A stretch of 37,517 nucleotides of DNA, taken from positions 1 through 37,517 of the forward strand of contig CAZKJO010000020.1 of assembly GCA_964553105.1 (NCBI GenBank), in the 5' to 3' direction. Of this stretch, positions 1 through 8,779 are shown in pieces. The stretch comes from Profundicola sp964553105 (GTDB lineage Bacteria > Bacteroidota > Bacteroidia > Flavobacteriales > Weeksellaceae). The notes beneath the pieces were generated by a model that worked only from the letters and a program-made list of their open reading frames with translations, searched no databases and had not been told where the DNA came from. The position numbers and the translations under genes were made by a program. How positions within the stretch are numbered: the first letter of the stretch is position 1; every line of letters starts with the position of its first letter.

Positions 1-1
1 T

Positions 2-118
2 GTTGCTCGTGGGCAGCAAAAGGATTTCCACGCCAATCCAGGCCGCGCTCCGAAATCTAATTTTTATCAGGCTATTATTCAACCTGATTTAAATCAATCT
101 GGAAAAATTTTTACTTGA
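2..118 (+). CDS. 3' end of an unidentified protein (partial)
   Basis: An open frame enters from the left edge and gives 38 codons before a TGA stop at 116-118. The visible C-terminus reads ...KDFHANPGRAPKSNFYQ... and then AIIQPDLNQSGKIFT. Codon choice (AAA, TCT, AAT, TTT, TAT) fits the neighbouring genes, and the other two forward frames close early or look less protein-like. I do not recognise the family from this fragment. There is a faint likeness to the end of methionine sulfoxide reductase A proteins, too weak to name it. About 215 bases without a clear terminator separate it from the next gene. Confidence 0.4.
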   Translation, partial: VARGQQKDFHANPGRAPKSNFYQAIIQPDLNQSGKIFT

Positions 119-261
119 CTTTTTACTACAATCCATTGTGTTAACGAATTCTTAATTCGCTCATTTGTCAGTCTTTAAATTAAGACCATTATCATCCCGT
201 TTATTACTCCTCAAAAAAGCTCTATTACCAATATATACTGACTTTTATCAGAGGTTGCAGA

Positions 262-280
262 TTCGTGACTTTCATCATTT
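262..280 (+). promoter_or_regulatory. Weak candidate Crp/Fnr-type site before the YceI gene
   Basis: The sequence reads TTCGTGA, six bases, then TCATTT. The left arm matches the GTGA half-site of the two stronger dyads in the nos region (20092-20115 and 17315-17332). The right arm keeps only TCAT. A poor -7-like box (CAACTTTA, 301-308) lies about 33 bases downstream of the dyad centre, the same offset as at the cytochrome c promoter. This geometry is the main reason to list it; the base match alone could be chance. Confidence 0.25.
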
Positions 281-332
281 TATGAGTAAGATTTTAGTCG
301 CAACTTTACTATGAAATTAAAAACCACATATT

Positions 333-920
333 ATGAAAGTATTAAGTAAAGCAACCCAGTTTAGTTCGATTTTATTGATCACTATGATTCTTTTCGCAGG
401 TCAAGCATTTGCTCAAGATTTTAAATTAAACAACACTGCATCTAAACTAACCGTTTATGGAACTTCAAATTTACATGATTGGGATGTGAAAGCCGAAAAA
501 CAAAGTGGTAACATCGTAGTTGACCTCTCTGGAAACGCACAAATCAAACAATTAAAACTAATTGTTGAAGCAGAAAGCTTAAAAAGTGGAAAAAGTGGAA
601 TGGATAAAAACACATATGACGCCTTAAACACTAAAAAACACAAGAACATCATTTTTGATATGAAGAGTGTAAAGTCAATTTCATCTATTGGAAATGGCAA
701 CTACAAAGTGAGCGTAGTAGGTAATCTAAGCATTGCTGGTACCACCAAAAGCACAACGCTTGATTTCACCATGAATACCTCATCTTCTAAGATAGTATTG
801 AAAGGAAAAACAAGCTTTAAAATGACAACATTTGGTGTAAAGCCTCCTAAAGCATTGCTTGGTACTATTACTACCGGAGACGCTGTTACCATTGATTTCA
901 ACACAACATTTATTAAATAA
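333..920 (+). CDS. YceI-family periplasmic protein
   Basis: This is a 195-residue secreted protein. A Sec signal peptide covers about residues 1-27 (hydrophobic core SSILLITMILFAG, cleavage after AFA). The rest is one YceI domain, an eight-stranded lipocalin-like barrel that in characterised members binds a long polyisoprenoid or lipid. Diagnostic stretches are YGTSNLHDWDV near residue 43 and KHKNIIFDMKSV near residue 102. The length is normal for the family. The ATG at 333 is the natural start because the signal peptide begins there. It lies 35 bases before a porin gene with no terminator between, so the two are probably cotranscribed. The ligand cannot be read from the sequence. Confidence 0.88.
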   Translation: MKVLSKATQFSSILLITMILFAGQAFAQDFKLNNTASKLTVYGTSNLHDWDVKAEKQSGNIVVDLSGNAQIKQLKLIVEAESLKSGKSGMDKNTYDALNTKKHKNIIFDMKSVKSISSIGNGNYKVSVVGNLSIAGTTKSTTLDFTMNTSSSKIVLKGKTSFKMTTFGVKPPKALLGTITTGDAVTIDFNTTFIK

Positions 921-955
921 ATAACAATTTTTAAGAATTTAAAACACACATAATA

Positions 956-2224
956 ATGAGAATGAATTTGAAAAACTTAGCATTATCATTACTTGTCCTT
1001 GGAGGGTCTAGTATGTATGCGCAGCTGAATGATAGAAATATCGACAACTTTAGAGAACCTGACAAAAGAGGAGTTAACGTTTTTGAGGCACCGAAAGATA
1101 CAGCCACCACATTTGATGGTTTAAAAGTGAGAATCGGTGGATCTTCTACGATACAATTCCAAGCATTGGATCACGAAAATTCTGGAGCTGTTGAATTGGT
1201 TGAAATTGGATCTAACTTTAACCTAGCCACAGCAAACCTAGATTTAGATGTTCAATTGTATGATGGAGTTAGAATGCACTTGCGCACTTATCTATCTTCT
1301 CGTCACCACCCAGAGCCTTATGTGAAAGGCGGATACTTCCAGATCGATAAATTAAGTTTTATTGAAGAAGGTTTCTTAGATGAAATTATGGACTACACGA
1401 CTATTAAAATAGGTCACATGGAGAACAACTATGGTGATGCTCATTTTAGGAGAACCGACAACGCACAAGCTATGCACAACCCTTTCATTGGCAACATGAT
1501 TATGGACGCTTTCACAACAGAAGTTGGTGCTGAGGTTTATTATAGAAGAAATGGATTCATCGGAATGCTAGGTTTCACTAATGGTAAATTAAACCAATCG
1601 GTAGATAATCCAAAATCAGGAGGAGCTTCTTTCTTAGCTAAATTAGGTTATGACAAACAAATCAATGATGATTTTAGATTCAGATTAACGGGTTCATTAT
1701 ATAACACCGGAAAAGTTGCAAACGCATATTTATATTCAGCGGATAGAGCAGGCTCTAGATATTATTTAGTTATGGAGCCAGAAGGATCTAAGCCAGCTTC
1801 GGCTTTCAGATCGGGTAGATATGACCCTAAACTTAGCAACAAGATTAGTGCATTTATGATTAACCCATTTGTTAAATACAAAGGTTTAGAGTTTTTTGGA
1901 ACTTATGAAAGAGCGAACGGAAAAGCTAGCTACGAAGAAGATAAAAGAACGGCAAATCAATATGCTGCTGAGATGGTCTACAGATTCGGAAACAACGAGA
2001 ATTTCTTTTTAGGAGGTAGATATAACAAAGTTGATGCTGAAGACATCAGTGGAGACGATATCGAAATCGATAGAATGCAAATTGGCGCAGGATGGTTTAT
2101 GACCAACAACATTATGGTAAAAGCTGAGTATGTAAATCAGTCTTATGACGGATATGACGCAAGCAGCATCTTCCACGATGGTAAGTTTGATGGATTCATG
2201 GCAGAGGCAGTCATTAGCTTCTAA
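956..2224 (+). CDS. Outer-membrane porin-like beta-barrel protein
   Basis: The 422-residue protein has a signal peptide (about residues 1-22, ending MYAQ) and then alternating polar/hydrophobic segments rich in Tyr, Gly and Asn. It ends in a C-terminal aromatic residue (AEAVISF), as beta-barrel outer-membrane proteins do. Segments such as IKIGHMENNYGDAHFRR and FFLGGRYNKVDAE are typical of 16-strand Bacteroidota porins of the phosphate-selective/alginate-porin type. The substrate is unknown. A second possible start lies two codons in (ATG at 962). It is flanked by two YceI genes; the upstream one shares its transcript, and a strong terminator (2247-2295) follows. The context suggests a lipid- or respiration-linked envelope function, but that is inference. 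Confidence 0.72.
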   Translation: MRMNLKNLALSLLVLGGSSMYAQLNDRNIDNFREPDKRGVNVFEAPKDTATTFDGLKVRIGGSSTIQFQALDHENSGAVELVEIGSNFNLATANLDLDVQLYDGVRMHLRTYLSSRHHPEPYVKGGYFQIDKLSFIEEGFLDEIMDYTTIKIGHMENNYGDAHFRRTDNAQAMHNPFIGNMIMDAFTTEVGAEVYYRRNGFIGMLGFTNGKLNQSVDNPKSGGASFLAKLGYDKQINDDFRFRLTGSLYNTGKVANAYLYSADRAGSRYYLVMEPEGSKPASAFRSGRYDPKLSNKISAFMINPFVKYKGLEFFGTYERANGKASYEEDKRTANQYAAEMVYRFGNNENFFLGGRYNKVDAEDISGDDIEIDRMQIGAGWFMTNNIMVKAEYVNQSYDGYDASSIFHDGKFDGFMAEAVISF

Positions 2225-2246
2225 TAAAGCTTAAATAAATAGCCCC

Positions 2247-2295
2247 AACAACCCTATTTACTAGCCTCAACATAGGATAGAAATAGGGTTGTTTT
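2247..2295 (+). terminator. Intrinsic terminator after the porin gene
   Basis: A perfect 13-base-pair stem pairs AACAACCCTATTT (2247-2259) with AAATAGGGTTGTT (2281-2293) across a 21-base loop. A short T run follows (2292-2295). It lies 22 bases after the porin stop and before the second YceI gene, so the second YceI probably has its own promoter or depends on read-through. Confidence 0.75.
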
Positions 2296-2322
2296 ATTAA
2301 AAATTGTTATATTTCATTTGTT

Positions 2323-2934
2323 ATGCGAACAATCACTTTTTTAATCATATTTGCACTCAGCTCCACGCTCGCTCAAATGGTTCAGGCACAACATAACAAA
2401 ACGATTGTTATCAGCCCCAAAAGCGAATTGAACATTGTTGGAAGTTCAAATGTTAATGATTTTCAGTGTTTATTTGGGTTTAACAATAAACGCCAAAGTT
2501 TACCGGTAAGTTTTCAAGAAGCTAACAATGGAATTGTTTTTCATAAAGCTACACTTAGCCTTAAAAATACGTCTTTTGATTGTGGTGGTAGAGCGATAAA
2601 CCGAGATTTTCATTCTTTATTGAAATCCGAACAACATCCAGAAATCATTCTTAGACTTAAAAAACTAAACAAAAAGTCACAATCTAAAAATTTAGTGGAA
2701 GCTTTGGTTGAAATTCACATAGCTGGCAAGTCTAAAGAGTATGCTTTAAACGCTAAAGTGAACCAAAAGGACGAATTGCACATTCTAGGAAACTTAAAGC
2801 TTAATATCAAAGATTTTGGACTAGAAGCACCTAAAAAAATGATGGGATTAATTGTAGTTTCAGAACAAATAGAAATTAACTTTAACCTGATAGTAGAACA
2901 GAAAACTAGTCATATTACTAAGTTTTTAAATTAG
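2323..2934 (+). CDS. Second, divergent YceI-like protein
   Basis: This 203-residue protein has a signal peptide (about residues 1-22, ending MVQAQ) and a YceI-type barrel. GSSNVNDFQCLF (near residue 41) sits where the first YceI protein has GTSNLHDWDV, and EQHPEIILRLKKL (near residue 105) matches its KHKNIIFDMKSV. The two proteins are clearly divergent, so this is not a recent duplication. It carries two Cys residues (DFQC and FDCGG) absent from the mature part of the first copy; a disulfide is possible. It is separated from the porin gene by a terminator and followed by its own terminator at 2959-2996. Confidence 0.75.
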   Translation: MRTITFLIIFALSSTLAQMVQAQHNKTIVISPKSELNIVGSSNVNDFQCLFGFNNKRQSLPVSFQEANNGIVFHKATLSLKNTSFDCGGRAINRDFHSLLKSEQHPEIILRLKKLNKKSQSKNLVEALVEIHIAGKSKEYALNAKVNQKDELHILGNLKLNIKDFGLEAPKKMMGLIVVSEQIEINFNLIVEQKTSHITKFLN

Positions 2935-2958
2935 CCTTAGGTTTTTAATTTTTGATAG

Positions 2959-2996
2959 ATGCTCTTTCAATTCATTTTTGGAAGAGCATTTTTTTT
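2959..2996 (+). terminator. Intrinsic terminator after the second YceI gene
   Basis: The stem ATGCTCTT (2959-2966) pairs with AAGAGCAT (2982-2989), followed by a run of seven Ts to 2996. It starts 25 bases after the YceI stop codon. Confidence 0.8.
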
Positions 2997-3368
2997 AATC
3001 ATAAGAAATAGTCTAAAAGGAGAATACTATTAAAATTTATTAATTAAATTAGGCAAGTAAAGCTTTTTTTCACGTAAATATTTTGCAGAAGAATTTCATC
3101 ACCTACAGTATTTTTAACTAAAGTTAAAAAAATATTTTGAAATCAAAATATTTTTGGATTAAGGAAGGAATAAGGTTTGGAGTATTTATCTTTATCATTT
3201 TAGATTAATTTCTAGGTGAGTTAACACAGGAGCTGTTCTTGATAAAACTTATCATTTATCCCATTGAAGGTTTGGCCTATGGAATAGTGATGCGGTATTT
3301 AAGAAAAAATCCTTCTGTATAAAAGATATGTTTATAGGATTCATTAAAATTTATTATTTTTTAATCAT

Positions 3369-3398
3369 AAAAAAGGGATTCAAAGCCTTGAATCCCTT
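3369..3398 (-). terminator. Intrinsic terminator of gyrB
   Basis: A perfect 11-base-pair stem pairs AAGGGATTCAA (3373-3383) with TTGAATCCCTT (3388-3398) across a four-base loop. Read on the minus strand it is followed by a T run (complement of 3369-3374). It lies about 40 bases beyond the gyrB stop. Confidence 0.85.
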
Positions 3399-3435
3399 AT
3401 AACTAATGAATTATTTATAAAACTTAATTGACGAT

Positions 3436-5385
3436 CTACACATCAATATTAGCGTAGATGGCATTTTTCTCAATGAATTCTCTCCTTGGTGGAACATCGT
3501 CTCCCATCAACATAGAGAATACTCGATCTGCTTCGGAAGCAGAATTTATTGTTACTTGGCGTAAGGTTCTGTATTTCGGGTTCATGGTAGTATCCCATAA
3601 TTGCTCCGCGTTCATCTCCCCTAAACCTTTGTATCGTTGTATCGCAACTCCTTTCCCAGATCCATCGGTAGAAAGTTCAGCCTGAATTCTTTCACGCTCA
3701 TTTTCACCCCATGCATATTCTGCTTTATTACCACGTTTTAATAAGTAAAGTGGTGGTGTTGCAATATAAATATGACCGTTTTCGATCAATTCTTTCATAT
3801 AACGGAAGAAGAAAGTTAGAATCAGTGTCGAAATGTGAGCACCATCAATATCCGCGTCACACATGATCACGATTTTATGATATCTCAACTTAGTTGTGTT
3901 CAACTCTTTTGGATCCTCCTCAGTACCAACAGTTACACCTAAAGCGGTATAAATATTTTTAATCTCCTCGTTTTCGAAAACTCTGTGTTGCATTGCTTTC
4001 TCAACGTTTAGAATCTTACCTCTCAATGGTAAAATTGCCTGAAAATGACGGTCACGACCTTGTTTGGCCGTTCCACCCGCCGAATCACCCTCGACTAAGA
4101 AAATTTCTGATTCGTATGGATCCTTAGAAGAACAATCCGCTAATTTACCTGGTAAGCCACTTCCACTCATTGGATTTTTACGCTGAACCATCTCACGCGC
4201 CTTCTTAGCAGCCTGTCTTGCTTTTGCCGCAAGTATTACCTTGTCAACAATTACTTTGGCGTCGTTTGGATTCTCCTCCAAGAAGTTTTGTAGCATTTGA
4301 CTCACTATTTTGTCAACTGCACCACTCACCTCAGAGTTTCCTAATTTAGTCTTGGTTTGTCCCTCGAATTGAGGTTCCATTACCTTAACAGAAATAATCG
4401 CGGTTAATCCCTCACGGAAGTCATCACCGGTAATATCTACCTTATCTTTTTCTTTCGCTGACATATTTTCGTCAGCATATTTCTTAAGCGTTCTAGTCAG
4501 TGCTCTACGGAATCCCGTTAAGTGAGTACCACCTTCGTGTGTATTGATGTTATTTACATAAGAGTGTAAATTTTCATTAAACGAAGTGTTATATCGCATA
4601 GCAACCTCTACTGGAATATCTTCTATCTCTCCTTCCATGTAGATTACTTCGCTCATTAGAGGCTCTCTGTTGGCATCTATGAAAGTAACAAACTCTCGCA
4701 AACCTCCTTCTGAAAAGAAAGTTTCAGAAACGAATTCCCCATCTTCCTCCTTACGTCTTTCGTCGGTCAAAGAAATTGTAATCCCTTTGTTTAAGAAAGC
4801 TAACTCTCTCATACGACTCGCCAAGGTATCAAAAGAATATTCCAAGGCATTAAAGATACTTGGATCTGGCGAGAAAGTTACTTTCGTACCTGTTCTCTCA
4901 GAAGTTCCAATCTCCTTAATAGGCGCTAATGCTTTACCCTGCGCAAATTCTTGTTGATAAATCTTTCCATTTCTCTCTACAGTAGCAATTAATTTCGTTG
5001 AAAGCGCGTTAACCACAGAAACCCCAACCCCGTGCAAACCACCAGAAACTTTGTATGAGTCTTTATCGAACTTACCTCCTGCTCCAATCTTGGTCATTAC
5101 AACCTCTAGGGCAGAAACACCTTCTTTTTTGTGCATTTCCACAGGAATACCACGACCGTTGTCACCAACTGTGATCGAGTTATCTTCGTGAATAATTACA
5201 GAAATAGTATCACAATAGCCAGCTAAAGCTTCATCAATAGAGTTATCCACTACCTCATAAACCAAGTGATGCAATCCTCTAACGCCAACATCTCCAATAT
5301 ACATGGACGGTCTTAACCGTACATGCTCCATTCCTTCTAGCGACTGAATACTATCCGCCGTATATTGATTTTTTATATCATCCAT
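3436..5385 (-). CDS. gyrB: DNA gyrase subunit B
   Basis: This is the ATPase subunit of the type II topoisomerase that introduces negative supercoils with GyrA. The 649-residue length is usual for Bacteroidota GyrB, which lack the long proteobacterial insert. The GHKL ATPase domain is at the N-terminus: EVVDNSIDEA with catalytic Glu44, then GDNGRGIP near 74-81 and GGLHGVGVSVVNALS near 115-129. The transducer domain carries QTKTKLGNSEV. The TOPRIM domain has EGDSAGG (near residue 430), PLRGKILNVEKA and the metal-binding DADIDGAH. The C-terminal QRYKGLGEMN motif follows. The GyrB-type spacing and the absence of ParE features make topoisomerase IV unlikely. It is monocistronic here, with a -7 box at 5418-5425 and its own terminator. 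Confidence 0.97.
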   Translation of the reverse strand: MDDIKNQYTADSIQSLEGMEHVRLRPSMYIGDVGVRGLHHLVYEVVDNSIDEALAGYCDTISVIIHEDNSITVGDNGRGIPVEMHKKEGVSALEVVMTKIGAGGKFDKDSYKVSGGLHGVGVSVVNALSTKLIATVERNGKIYQQEFAQGKALAPIKEIGTSERTGTKVTFSPDPSIFNALEYSFDTLASRMRELAFLNKGITISLTDERRKEEDGEFVSETFFSEGGLREFVTFIDANREPLMSEVIYMEGEIEDIPVEVAMRYNTSFNENLHSYVNNINTHEGGTHLTGFRRALTRTLKKYADENMSAKEKDKVDITGDDFREGLTAIISVKVMEPQFEGQTKTKLGNSEVSGAVDKIVSQMLQNFLEENPNDAKVIVDKVILAAKARQAAKKAREMVQRKNPMSGSGLPGKLADCSSKDPYESEIFLVEGDSAGGTAKQGRDRHFQAILPLRGKILNVEKAMQHRVFENEEIKNIYTALGVTVGTEEDPKELNTTKLRYHKIVIMCDADIDGAHISTLILTFFFRYMKELIENGHIYIATPPLYLLKRGNKAEYAWGENERERIQAELSTDGSGKGVAIQRYKGLGEMNAEQLWDTTMNPKYRTLRQVTINSASEADRVFSMLMGDDVPPRREFIEKNAIYANIDV

Positions 5386-5417
5386 AAATCAAAAACTTCA
5401 TTATTTTGTAACTTAAC

Positions 5418-5425
5418 AAAGATAC
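5418..5425 (-). promoter_or_regulatory. -7 promoter box of gyrB
   Basis: The minus strand reads TATCTTTG, an exact match to the Bacteroidota -7 consensus TAnnTTTG, 32 bases before the gyrB ATG. I see no convincing TTG -33 element at the usual spacing. Confidence 0.6.
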
Positions 5426-5524
5426 GAAAATATTAGTGTTTTACCACATTTTGAATAGCCTGAAAGCCGTTAGTTTTCAACAAATTGTTATATTCTAATC
5501 ATTAAAAAATTTAAATTGAGCCTT

Positions 5525-6313
5525 ATGAAATATTTTAAAATTTATCTGTTGTTTTGGCTCGTATTTCCCGTTTTGTCTAATGCACAAGTATTGAATATAG
5601 AAAAAGAAAGACTTGACCAGGATACGCTAAGTGATTTTAAAATTAAATTGGTAACAGATCTTAAATTATACAATCGAAGTGGAGGAGAAAATGACCGCAA
5701 TAAAGGCATGGATTTCAGCTTTGATGTGAGCGCTATCTATAAACCTGGCAAACATGCATATATCTTTATTGCTGAACTGGATTATGAACGCTCCAATGGC
5801 ATCGGACTGTTAGATTTTGGTTATGCACATGGTCGTGTGAATTGGCTGGCAGAGAACAAATTGAGCTATGAGACTTTTGCGCAAATCTCTTATGATAATT
5901 CTCGTGGCTTGGACAGGAGAACCGTATTTGGTGCTAATTTGAGATATCAATTAGTAAATGATAAGCATTTTAGTGTTTATCTTGGTTCGGGTATAATGCA
6001 AGAATCAGAGGATTGGCAACATCCGTACAATGATGAAATTTTAAGTTCAAATATTTTAAAATCTACAAATTATTTGAATGTTCAATATAACATAAATGAA
6101 ATGTTGAATCTAAATAATGTTGTTTATTACCAAGCCGGATTAGATGATAAACTTTGGCGTAATCGAATTCAGAATTGGTTGATTTTAAACACCAAAATAA
6201 CAAAAACTTTATCCTTGAAAAACTCATTTGTTCTTGCTTATGAAGATAAACCCATTGTTCCTATCACAAAATTTATTTATACCCTTAAAACAGGAATTGC
6301 GATTAATTTATAG
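5525..6313 (+). CDS. DUF481-like outer-membrane protein
   Basis: The 262-residue secreted protein begins MKYFKIYLLFWLVFPVLSNAQ, a signal peptide cleaved near residue 21. I chose the ATG at 5525 because the frame is open further upstream only to a TTG that would add three residues in front of the signal peptide. The mature part has alternating strands of beta-barrel type, with YETFAQISYDNSRGLDRRTVFGANLRYQL and then LGSGIMQESEDW, as in DUF481 (YdiY-like) proteins. It ends in hydrophobic GIAINL. Its role is unknown. It diverges from gyrB and converges on the DUF58 gene. Confidence 0.7.
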   Translation: MKYFKIYLLFWLVFPVLSNAQVLNIEKERLDQDTLSDFKIKLVTDLKLYNRSGGENDRNKGMDFSFDVSAIYKPGKHAYIFIAELDYERSNGIGLLDFGYAHGRVNWLAENKLSYETFAQISYDNSRGLDRRTVFGANLRYQLVNDKHFSVYLGSGIMQESEDWQHPYNDEILSSNILKSTNYLNVQYNINEMLNLNNVVYYQAGLDDKLWRNRIQNWLILNTKITKTLSLKNSFVLAYEDKPIVPITKFIYTLKTGIAINL

Positions 6314-6323
6314 AGGGTTAGCA

Positions 6324-6350
6324 AATTTTGAATGCTGAATTTTGAATTTT
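6324..6350. repeat. Short direct repeat in a convergent intergenic region
   Basis: AATTTTGAAT occurs at 6324-6333 and again at 6338-6347, followed by a partial third copy. Period is about 14. It lies between two convergent genes in place of a clear terminator hairpin. It may be a degenerate simple repeat with no function. Confidence 0.35.
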
Positions 6351-6398
6351 AAATTATTAATTTTATATATTAACCTAATAAGTTTAGTTTAATACAGG

Positions 6399-7745
6399 CT
6401 AAATAGAATTCCTAGCCTTAACCTCCAAATATTTATTAATCACTGAAATACTCAAGTTTTCAGGCAACGTATAAACCGATTGGATTCCATATTTCTGTAA
6501 TTCTTGTCGGATGAGCTTTTTCTCGTATTCAAATTTTTCAGCGATGATTTGATCATAAACATCTTGCATAGACTCCCGATTTCCACCACGACTGATTTTC
6601 ATTATTTCAGGATTTTTAAAAAAAACTACAATCAGCAAATGATTTCGAGCAATTCCTCTCAGATATTTCAATTGTCTTTGTAAGGCATCTAAGGTTTCAA
6701 AATTACTGAACAAAATCATTAAACTTCTTCGGTTGACTTTGTATTTTAAATCGGTATATAAACGAGAAAAATCAGATTCATCAAAGTTTGTATCAATGTT
6801 ATATAAAGTTTCAGCGACTTTCTTTAACTGCCCTGGCTTGCCATCAGCAGCTAATACATTTTCTACTTTTCTAGAAAAAGTCATCACTCCTGCATGGTCT
6901 TTTTTCTTAAGAACAATATGCGACAAAGCCATACTGGCATTGATAGCATAATCCAATAAGGAAAGTGCATCGAAAGGCATTTTCATGGTTCTACCCTTGT
7001 CTATGAGCATGTAAATTCGCTGAGATTTTTCTTCTTGATATTGATTTACCATCAACTGACCGCGTTTACCAGTAGCTTTCCAGTTAATATTTCTAATATC
7101 ATCGCCAATTACATAATCCTTAATTTGCTCAAATTCCATGGTGTGCCCAATGCGACGAATTTTCTTGATTCCACCCATCAAAAATTCATTTTGAAGGGCC
7201 ATTAATTCATATTTTGGCAAGTGAATAAAAGACGGATAAGAGGGAATCATTTTATCTTTATTAAAGTTAAATCTACGCCTCACAAAACCAATCGGAGAAG
7301 TGGCGAATACGTTTAAGCTTCCAAAAGTGTATTCTCCCCTTTTTTTAGGGTTTAATGCATATTCAAAATATTCATTTTCACCTTTGCTGAGCTTTTTTAT
7401 AATTTCAAAATCTCTAAGTTGAAATTGAAATGGAACCTCATCTATCACCGAAACTTCTACCGCGAAATCATAGTTGTTTTTAATATCTATTTTAACTTGA
7501 TTTTCGTCTCCATTAGAAAGTTTTTCGGGCAAAATACGCTGACTAACAATGCCTTCTTTTTTTCTAAACAACATTAAAACATCTACAACAAATACAATGG
7601 CAACTAAAATTAAAAAGATATGTGCTACCCAAATCATGAAAGGGAAGAAAAATGCCAAAATATAAAATAGGCATATCACGCCCAAGGCGAAAAATAGGCG
7701 ATTTCCTAGATATATTTGTTTAAATAATTTTTTCATTCTCCCCAT
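6399..7745 (-). CDS. DUF58 domain-containing protein
   Basis: The 448-residue protein has two adjacent membrane segments at the N-terminus (about residues 16-58, LFFALGVICLFYILAFFFPF and then HIFLILVAIVFVVDVLMLF). A beta-rich region follows, then the DUF58 core with GDDIRNINWKATGKRGQLMV near residue 210. After it comes a von Willebrand A-like fold whose metal-site motif is LIDKGRTMKM rather than a full DxSxS. Such proteins are usually encoded beside MoxR ATPases, as here, and are thought to be their partners in envelope assembly or folding. It is the last gene of the operon, 18 bases after moxR. A second start three codons in (ATG at 7736) is equally possible. Confidence 0.85.
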   Translation of the reverse strand: MGRMKKLFKQIYLGNRLFFALGVICLFYILAFFFPFMIWVAHIFLILVAIVFVVDVLMLFRKKEGIVSQRILPEKLSNGDENQVKIDIKNNYDFAVEVSVIDEVPFQFQLRDFEIIKKLSKGENEYFEYALNPKKRGEYTFGSLNVFATSPIGFVRRRFNFNKDKMIPSYPSFIHLPKYELMALQNEFLMGGIKKIRRIGHTMEFEQIKDYVIGDDIRNINWKATGKRGQLMVNQYQEEKSQRIYMLIDKGRTMKMPFDALSLLDYAINASMALSHIVLKKKDHAGVMTFSRKVENVLAADGKPGQLKKVAETLYNIDTNFDESDFSRLYTDLKYKVNRRSLMILFSNFETLDALQRQLKYLRGIARNHLLIVVFFKNPEIMKISRGGNRESMQDVYDQIIAEKFEYEKKLIRQELQKYGIQSVYTLPENLSISVINKYLEVKARNSI

Positions 7746-7763
7746 TTGGACTGATGCTAATTT

Positions 7764-8750
7764 CTACCTTGGAATCTCAATCGATTCAAGAATTTGTTTT
7801 ATGATTTCTTCTGCCGTTAATCCTTCCATTTCTCTTTCTGGTGAAACCATGATTCTATGTCTAAGAACAGCTGTTGCAGCAGTTTTAATATCTTCTGGCG
7901 TCACAAAATCTCTCCCCGAAATGGCTGCAAAACCCTTAGACGCAATCAATAAAGCTAAAGAAGCTCTAGGTGAGGCACCTAGGTACAAAAACTGATTTTC
8001 TCTTGTATTTACAACAATATGCGCAATGTATTGCAACAAATTATCTTCGACCACAATATCTTTAATCAAACCTTGATAATGCTTTAAGTCACTAGCGGTC
8101 AATACAGGCTTTATTACATCTGTCTTATCATCTGTTCTAGAGATATGTTGTTTTTTAATAATTTCAATTTCTTCTCTAGGTGTTGGATAATCGACATTAA
8201 TTTTAAACAAAAACCGGTCTAGTTGTGCCTCTGGCAAACGATAGGTTCCCTCCTGCTCTATTGGGTTTTGTGTTGCCACCACCAAGAAAGGCTCTTCCAT
8301 TTCATAAACTTCGTTGTCCATAGAAATTTGGCGCTCTTCCATCACTTCAAACAATGCTGCTTGAGTTTTGGCTGGCGAACGGTTGATTTCGTCGATTAAA
8401 ATAAAATTAGAGAAAATAGGTCCTTTTTTAAACTCGAAATCTGTGGTTTTCATGTTAAAGACAGAGGTTCCTAGAATATCGCTTGGCATTAAGTCAGGCG
8501 TAAACTGAATTCTGCTAAAATCCACATCGACCGTTTTCGCTAAAATCTTGGCCGTAATGGTTTTGGCAACCCCTGGAACACCTTCTATTAGCACATGTCC
8601 ATTGGAAAGCAACGCTACCAGTAAATGGTCTAACATTTCCTCTTGACCAACGATTACTTTCTTAATTTCAGCTTTTATCTTCTCTATATTTTCTCTCAAC
8701 TGACTTAAGTCTAATCGAGATTGAAATTCGGGTTGAAATTGATCTTCCAT
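7764..8750 (-). CDS. MoxR-family AAA+ ATPase
   Basis: The 328-residue AAA+ ATPase carries Walker A GVPGVAKT (residues 57-64), Walker B FILIDEINRSP (near 115-125), the sensor-1 stretch ATQNPIEQEGTYRLPEAQLDRF, and the lid-domain motif LGASPRASLALL. This is the MoxR proper subfamily. Family members act as chaperone-like ATPases that assemble or activate VWA-domain proteins. Here the obvious client is the DUF58 protein 18 bases downstream. The length is normal and the motifs are complete. It follows the DUF4350 gene by 29 bases and belongs to the same operon. The ATG at 8750 gives an N-terminus (MEDQFQPEFQSRLDLSQL) typical of the family. Confidence 0.93.
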   Translation of the reverse strand: MEDQFQPEFQSRLDLSQLRENIEKIKAEIKKVIVGQEEMLDHLLVALLSNGHVLIEGVPGVAKTITAKILAKTVDVDFSRIQFTPDLMPSDILGTSVFNMKTTDFEFKKGPIFSNFILIDEINRSPAKTQAALFEVMEERQISMDNEVYEMEEPFLVVATQNPIEQEGTYRLPEAQLDRFLFKINVDYPTPREEIEIIKKQHISRTDDKTDVIKPVLTASDLKHYQGLIKDIVVEDNLLQYIAHIVVNTRENQFLYLGASPRASLALLIASKGFAAISGRDFVTPEDIKTAATAVLRHRIMVSPEREMEGLTAEEIIKQILESIEIPR

Positions 8751-8779
8751 AAGGTTGATTTATATTTTTAAACTTTTAA

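Larger units (their letters stand above)
2935..3435. other. 500-base non-coding gap between YceI gene and gyrB
   Basis: No credible coding frame is present on either strand. The gap holds a plus-strand terminator at its left end (2959-2996) and the gyrB terminator at its right end (3369-3398). Between them is an AT-rich perfect inverted repeat: AAATATTTTGA (3131-3141) and TCAAAATATTT (3144-3154), two bases apart, with T runs on both sides. I see nothing else I can name in 3160-3360. Confidence 0.6.
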
